Shown piece after piece: positions 58,801 through 64,000 of a stretch of 64,000 bases of DNA (position 1 is its first letter; each line of letters starts with the position of its first letter). The position numbers and the translations under genes are program-made. This DNA is from Nyssa sinensis (taxonomy: Eukaryota; Streptophyta; Magnoliopsida; Cornales; Nyssaceae): positions 7,253,077-7,317,076 of the forward strand of contig CM018035.1 of the NCBI GenBank assembly GCA_008638375.1. Reading direction: 5' to 3'. Below the pieces are notes generated by a model. That model worked only from the letters and a program-made list of their open reading frames with translations, was not told where the DNA came from and ran no database searches.

Positions 58801-61715
58801 CCAAGCCGAATTGTTGGTAGCCAACCTATATAACATAGGGAATCTCACCTTCAAAGGCTCAGCCCCACTCTAGACATCATCCCAAAACTTCACCCGATCA
58901 CCTTTCCCAACAACAAAGCTGCATCTGTCCTTGTTATTCTTCATGTTATTTTTTAACTTTTCAATATTTTTGAGAGTAGTATGGATATTTGGGTTTATGA
59001 AATGATTCTCTATAAGTGGTTGAAGTTTCTTTTTGAATTTACATAATTACAGGCAAAGCAGGTTGGGCTGCACCTCGACTTAAGGATGCTGCTTTATCTC
59101 TTGACAAGTTACGTGAAGGTTATGTGGAGGTGTGTCCAAATCTTTTCACTAAATTCTGGTTACTAGCAAACATCTATTTCCCGAATCCCAACTACTTGGG
59201 ATTGACTACATAAGTACCTATTCACTTTTTATCTTTATCCAAGTATCTTTATGTAAGGCCATTATGTGAAGGTATCGTCGAAGTGTGTCTAGATGTTTTT
59301 GCTAAAATTTGGACATTTATTACATAGATCAGTTACACAAATTCTTTTTGCTAACATCTCTATTGACTATTTTCATTGTCTCACCGTGTCTTTTGGCATT
59401 CATCATCTTTATACTGTCATCCAACGTGAGTCAATCGTTTCCCTGGTTGCAATCATATGTCTTCTCTGCACTGGCCCTAGCCATCTTAGATGATTTTTTC
59501 CCCCTTTTTTGTAGCTTTAGTTCTTACTGATGAATTGATTTATCATTGTATCTGTCCTCATACAGCTACTCATCCATCTCTACAACTTAATATAGGCCAC
59601 ATTCTTTTTGTGATCACGGTTTTCTTTAAATGCCAAGCATTGTTTTTCTTTTGATTTGTAATTAATGTTAATATAACAATAGAAATGTTATAGATGATTT
59701 GGGATTCATAATTTTCTTAGCTAGTATAATAATAATAACAGCAACAAAAAATAATAAGTTTTTATGAATTATCATCATCAGTACCATTAAGAGTATTTTG
59801 TTATGCGGTCCAGAATATGCATCTGGAATATGGCAGGATGCTTGATTCTATGGATGGATCATACTTAGTATGGTAAGGATGGTAGAGTCTTGTATGACAT
59901 GAACTAGGTAACTGTGTTTTTGGTGTAAAAGGTGATCCGTTCATCTATTCTCAAAGTGTTGGTGCATGTGACTGATTAAATGCAGAAGGCACCCTGCAGA
60001 TCTTCTGGCTTACCAAGAATGTTTATTGCTCTTTCTTGCCAGATACCATGCTGGGTCATGTTTAATTTAAGTATTTACAGTTGTTCGGAATTGTCCAGTA
60101 ACAAACAATGAGACTAAGTAGAGAGTTGTCTTAGGAAACAGTAATGAAATCACATCTCTAGTTCTTGTAGTACTATGATTTTATGCTTGATAACCATGTA
60201 TGCATTTTGTTATCATGCCATCTTAGGATTGTAAAATGGGCTTTATGATAATACTATCCTTTTTCCTTTGACGATGGTGTATTAACCTTTTGGCATCTCT
60301 CAGATGATTATGGCAATGAGAACATTATATCAGAAGTGTAAGCTGGTGCATGGAGATCTTAGCGAATATAACATACTTTATTATGAGGTAGGCCTTTATT
60401 GTTTCTCACATGGACTATTGAACTTCTAGTTGTGAACCACTTATGAGCATTACTCCTGCTGTTTGATAGGGTCACTTGTATATTATCGATGTTTCCCAAT
60501 CAGTTGATCTTGACCATCCTCATGCCCTTGATTTCCTCCGAGAAGATTGTGTGCATGTCTCTGTGAGTTGTTTCTCTGAATGTTTATAACTTTAAATTGA
60601 ATAAGAAGAAATTTAACTGTACTCAGTTGTGTGAGTTAATTTAAACATGTGTGATCATGCAGGATTTCTTTAAAAAACATGGTGTAGCTGTCATGACAAT
60701 TCGAGAATTGTTTGATTTTATAGTTGATCCTTCTATTACTGAGGAATCTGTGGACAGTTATTTGGAAGAGGTACAATACTGTTTTTATGCTGCATAAATT
60801 TCCAATTACTTTGAATAGCTCTTCATTGAGAGTTTCTGACTTCTTCTTTTTTCCCCCCATTAACTCATTTCAGGTTCAACAAAAAATATTGGCCAGAGGC
60901 GACGTGATTTCTCCAGAGGATGCAATTGCAGACTCTGTTTTTGTGCAGGTAATCTGTACAGCAGTATTATCATGTTGAAGATTCCCGCTCCCCCCCGCCT
61001 TTCATTTTTAAAAAAAAATATATTCCATCTGAACATTTAAAAAGTTGTCCAAAGATATATACAGTCTTATTTGCTGCCAACTGGACAATTTTGTGCATTT
61101 TTTGAACCGGCTATGGTTTGTTTGGCAGACCATTAACCTTGCATGAGATGTCAGAAAAGTCAGACCTAAGTGAGAGATGACGGAATTACCTATCAAATTG
61201 GTTAAATGTTCATAATTTCATGCGTTTTCTTTTTCCTTCCTGTCTTTTTCCAGTCATTCATTCCAAAGACGCTAGATCATGTGAAGAATGTGGAGGCGGA
61301 TATAGATCGGATTACAAGTGGCAAGGACACTGGTGATATATACTATCAGACTATCACAGGACTCAAAGAGGCTCTTTCTATGGGCCATCCTTCCCCAGCA
61401 GAAAAGGAGTTACATCAGCAGGAAGGAAAACTTAAACAGGAACAAGATGGTCATTCTGACTTGCTTGACAGTGGATCAGAGACTGGAATGGATGATGATG
61501 AAGACGAAGACGAAGATGAAGAGAGCTCAAGTGATCCGGAAGTGCGGAGAACTGCATCTGAAAACGAGACTCAGGCTCCAGCTGATAAAAGAGCCGCGAG
61601 GAAAGAGAACAAGAAAAAAGTTAAAGAAGAGAAGAGGGAAGCTCGGAAGACGAAAGTACCTAAAGCTGTCAAGAAGAAGAAGAAAAAGTTGGCCAAAGCC
61701 AAGAAGTATAGGTAG
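49833..61715 (+). CDS. RIO1: RIO1-type atypical protein kinase, 12 coding exons, +1 frameshift in exon 1
   Basis: Exons: 49833-50127, 50870-50998, 51727-51819, 51992-52071, 53792-53905, 57456-57529, 59053-59129, 60304-60387, 60470-60562, 60663-60770, 60874-60948, 61254-61715. All introns are GT-AG. From exon 2 on all phases agree, for about 560 aa in total. RIO1 is a kinase/ATPase for final 40S ribosomal subunit maturation. The ATP loop is ISTGKEANVYHA, with AIKVYK supplying the lysine, then the catalytic loop HGDLSEYN (exon 8) and the metal-binding IIDVSQSVD (exon 9). The N terminus is acidic ([16 protein letters not shown]). The C-terminal exon has an acidic run and a Lys-rich tail, likely for nuclear or pre-ribosome targeting. 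Oddity: exon 1 CDS is 295 nt, one base too many. The frame meets TAA at 50100-50102, while the conserved NHIKASPLE before exon 2 is in the +1 frame. An ATG at 49882 in the other frame could still reach the kinase domain. Introns 5 and 6 carry antisense LINEs. Confidence 0.92.
51508..51726 (+). repeat. Direct duplication that includes the 3' splice site of RIO1 intron 3
   Basis: GAAGGCCATATCCAAGT...GATTTTCAG occurs at 51508-51568 and again at 51668-51726. The second copy ends in the real acceptor of exon 3. The first offers a near-identical decoy acceptor 158 bp upstream, which would add sequence with an early stop. Confidence 0.85.
52400..52771. mobile_element. hAT-like MITE in RIO1 intron 4
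   Basis: Perfect 13-bp inverted ends CAGGGATGAGGCC / GGCCTCATCCCTG. The flanks CTTATTGA and GTTATTGA match at 7 of 8 positions, as expected for an 8-bp hAT duplication. It is 372 bp, non-coding, with a poly(G) tract at about 52436-52458. Confidence 0.8.
54790..56700 (-). mobile_element. RTE-type LINE remnant in RIO1 intron 5, antisense
   Basis: On the minus strand, broken RT words are readable: VFIDLEK near 56467-56487, MDELAKHI near 56238-56261, then [13 protein letters not shown] and [14 protein letters not shown] (about 56090-56180), with stops between them. The 3' end at about 54800-54840 carries CCCAAATAGTTGGGATAAAG, a typical 3'-end word of plant RTE-class LINEs. The element is split by the insertion at 55007-55609. 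Confidence 0.7.
55007..55609. mobile_element. TIR element (TAGGGGTGCAA family) inside the RTE LINE
   Basis: Starts TAGGGGTGCAACTC and ends in the inverted TAGCACCCCTA. Subterminal words AAGCCCAAGCC and GGCTTGGG are also inverted. About 600 bp, non-coding. The ends resemble the hAT-like MITE at 36294, but the 8-bp flanks match at only about half their positions. Confidence 0.55.
57720..57867. repeat. 74-bp tandem duplication in RIO1 intron 6
   Basis: AACCAAAATAGATGTTCTTC starts at 57720 and again at 57794. The copies differ by only a few bases, ending 'AGGTTGTTTCCCT' and 'AGGTTGCTTCCCC'. Confidence 0.85.
57989..58920 (-). mobile_element. 5'-truncated L1-type LINE in RIO1 intron 6, antisense
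   Basis: On the minus strand an open frame of 231 codons (58067-58762) encodes the C-terminal RT-associated zinc-binding domain (zf-RVT). It has [15 protein letters not shown], a C-X2-C...H-X4-C zinc motif in [18 protein letters not shown], and [16 protein letters not shown]. Upstream, broken words [14 protein letters not shown] and LRYRL-like text with stops extend to about 58920. The insertion ends in a poly(A) tail, seen as the T13 run at 57989-58001. RT and endonuclease are missing, so it is dead. Confidence 0.85.
59252..59305 (+). repeat. Diverged partial duplication of the 3' end of RIO1 exon 7
   Basis: TTATGTGAAGGTATCG...GTGTGTCTAGATG aligns at roughly 70-75% by eye with exon 7's end and its donor (about 59110-59160: TTACGTGAAGGTTATG...GTGTGTCCAAATC). 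Outside this stretch the similarity fades. Confidence 0.45.
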
Positions 61716-63155
61716 CCAGCCAGTCTAAAAGCTATATAACAATCTGAGTCCCACAAATTCTGTGGGAAAGCACTGGAAAATTTTATTTATTTGTGTGATG
61801 GGAAACCATTTTGGTGGAATACTTTTTTACCTTATAAAGGGAAATTTTCAATTTTGACCATCCCACTAGCCTCTCTCTCTCTCTCTCTCTCTCTCAATTG
61901 TTAAATGAGATGTGACACGGTTTTAATGATTTTAATATTTTATGAGATTTACGTGAGACTCAATTATAGAGACTGTAACACATAGGTTCACGGAATAACT
62001 TCTCAATTGTGAGAGTTATAGCTTGATTGTGTAAATTGTGTTAAACGAAATGAAGTTTGCACACTATCAGACTTATCATTTAGCTATTGCAATTGTTTTC
62101 TTGATAGTGGGTTGCATTCTACATGTATAGGATATCTGTAAGATATCCATGAAGTTTTGTTGTCTAATTTTACATATTTAGAAAGAATAGTATTATTCTT
62201 ATGAGAGGAAAAAAAAAGTTATATGCGAAATTAAAGATAAGTTTAAGATTATATCTTTAGCACTAACTTTCACTTCAAAAGTCACCTTGAGTTTGAAAAG
62301 TTACATCCAAAATTTGTTTCTTTTACAAAATCAAAATAAGCTTCCAATTTTGAAATTCATTTTTTAATTTTTGGAAATTTGATAAATATATTTATAAAAA
62401 ATGGAAAAATAGAAATAATGCGATCTTCATCCAGTAATAATTGGCTAATGAGTGAATATTGTGGGAAATTTTAAAGCATATTTTTATCTAATTATATAAT
62501 GCAAAAGTGAAACGTTGTAAATTCAAATTCAATGTTGAAGTAAATAAAGTTTTTCAAATAAAATCATCCATTTCTTGTTCAATAACATAAATTTTTGTTA
62601 ATTTAAAATTTTAGACAAAGACTTGGTTCATTTACAGTAAAAGATTTCTTAAATTCTTTTAATACATTTTTAAATATGGGATACTTAAGATTTTATTTCA
62701 TGTATCACTTATTTAAATGTATATTAAGAAAATTGAAAAAAGAAAAATTATTGGAGAAGATTTTCATCCATTAACTTAAAATAATAATAAAAATATACAT
62801 TTTAAAATTAAAACAACTCAACATTCTAAAAATTTCAAAAGTATAATTATTGACTAGTAATAAAATACATAAATTTGATTTAATAAAATTAGCGAGTTCT
62901 AAATTGTAATCCAATTTAATTTGTTTTGAGTGTTAACTAAAATTGTACTCTTATTTTTTACATTAAAATAAAATAATATATTAAAAGTTTAACTTATTAA
63001 TTTGAGTAGTGGATAAATCTTTAAATGGACGGAGAGTAAAAGTGAAAATAAAAATAAAGTATAACACGACGTCGTTTCTACTGACTAATTGGAATCTGAA
63101 GCTGCCAGAGGGGCGTTCACCCAGCGACAAACAACAGCTTTATCGAACACCTTCA
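61716..63155. other. RIO1 3' UTR and AT-rich spacer
   Basis: A (CT)n microsatellite lies at 61871-61895. The rest is AT-rich without a gene. The last ~120 bases, GC-richer with ACGACGTCGT near 63067-63076, are probably the promoter or leader of the next gene. Confidence 0.5.
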
Positions 63156-63428
63156 ATGTCGAATTCAATCAACAGCCAAAACCAAACCCTAGAACACCAA
63201 ACCGTCGATCACAACCCTAATGCTTACAGCCCAAACACCCAAGAATGGGAGGCAATGGCTCGAGCTTGGCTCTCTACGATACCCGAGGGCAAGACGACCA
63301 TGAGCGAGTTCGAAGCTTGGCTCGACTTGAACCATGCTTCTTTTCCTGAAGAAGTCAAATCAATGCCTAGATCAGTGCTCTATGAACGGCTGAATTCAAT
63401 TCAGAATAGCGTTGGACTGCCCAATGAG
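63156..63428 (+). CDS. First coding exon of an unrecognised plant gene, partial
   Basis: 91 codons from the first in-frame ATG to a GAG|GTACTAAC splice donor. The frame has no known signature that I recognise. The first ~28 residues are Asn/Gln/Ser-rich and probably disordered. From about residue 31 (EWEAMARAWLSTIPEG) it becomes a compact helical-looking segment with Trp-rich helices (AWLS, AWLD) and ends PRSVLYERLNSIQNSVGLP. Exon-like composition and a good donor support a real gene. The next exon lies beyond 64000. Function is not assigned. Confidence 0.7.
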
Positions 63429-63766
63429 GTACTAACTTCGTTACTTTGTAGGGTTTGTTTGATAATGTAGATTATTGCGTTTGAAGACGTTTATTGTCAT
63501 GCATTGTGTATTGGGTACACCAACGGTAACACACACACATACCTCCATATATATATATAAAAATATGTATGATTAAGGACGTGTATACTGACATCTTGCA
63601 TATAGTTTGATGATGATGCCATATATTGAGAATTACCTCGGCAAAAAAGGAACAATGTTTAGAAAAATAGGATTAAACATGAGAATAATGAATACTGAAC
63701 CAAGAAAAGGAAAAAAAAAATTGAAGAATGAATTTATTGGTTGTATGCTAAAGTAGCACTAGTAGG

Positions 63767-63974
63767 CAGTGGCGGATCCAGACCATTAATGTAGGGGGAT
63801 AAAAAAATAAAATAAAAATTTAAAAGGGTCTCTTGTAAATAAAAAAAATTGGGGGGCAATTCCTTATTTTTTTAAAAAATTCTATAAAAAATGGGGGCTA
63901 AAATCAAATTTCCAAAATTTTGGGAGGGCCATGGCCCCCACTAGCCCCCCCCCCCCCTCCCTTACCTGCCTCTG
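63767..63974. mobile_element. hAT-like MITE in intron 1 of the last gene
   Basis: Ends CAGTGGCGGATCC and CCTGCCTCTG are imperfect inverted repeats. The flanks CTAGTAGG (63759-63766) and CTAGTTGG (63975-63982) match at 7 of 8 positions, as for hAT insertions. 208 bp, non-coding, with a poly(C) tract near 63945-63958. Related to the sequence at 20780-20961. Confidence 0.75.
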
Positions 63975-64000
63975 CTAGTTGGTGTGATCATAGTTGTTAG

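Overview
The window looks like nuclear DNA of a flowering plant, most likely a eudicot. It is AT-rich, rich in microsatellites and short TE remnants, and its protein genes have plant-type domain architectures and GT-AG introns. I cannot name the species. Five protein-coding loci and one tRNA locus are supported; the rest is mostly repeats.

Layout. 1-3085: AT-rich spacer with one MITE-like element. 3086-3165 (-): tRNA-Leu(AAG) with a one-base deletion in the T stem. 6765-7757 (-): intronless gene for the ribonucleotide reductase small subunit R2, with a telo box, site II motifs and a TATA-like box upstream. 9087-10775: Pack-MULE-like transposon carrying a broken eIF4G fragment. 11069-16849 (+): nine-exon deoxycytidylate (dCMP) deaminase gene with a consensus E2F site beside its TATA box. 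R2 and dCMP deaminase act in the same pathway (NDP to dNDP; dCMP to dUMP), so these neighbours together serve dNTP supply.

16850-41090 is a gene desert made of microsatellites, SINE-like repeats, MITEs and two very small LTR retrotransposons. The first (32102-33150) has flanking AAACC duplications, a tRNA-iMet-type PBS and no coding capacity, and it interrupts an older palindrome. The second (35257-35998, minus) has two ~335-bp LTRs around only ~70 bp. A tandem array (37748-38690) is built from half a MITE plus LTR-like flank.

41288-42576 (+): three-exon F-box/MYND zinc-finger gene with two overlapping upstream ORFs. 47450-48760: decayed Ty1/copia RT-RNase H remnant split by a solo-LTR-like insertion. 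49833-61715 (+): 12-coding-exon RIO1 kinase gene (ribosome biogenesis). All its splice sites and the whole kinase domain are intact, but coding exon 1 carries a +1 frameshift. Its large introns hold an RTE-type LINE and an L1-type LINE, both antisense, plus MITEs. 63156-63428 (+): first coding exon of an unrecognised conserved-looking gene that runs off the right edge.

I saw no CRISPR array, rRNA, bacterial operon or convincing miRNA precursor. The most notable points are the Pack-MULE in the promoter region between two dNTP-pathway genes, the RIO1 frameshift, the tRNA T-arm deletion, and the two TRIM-like elements.
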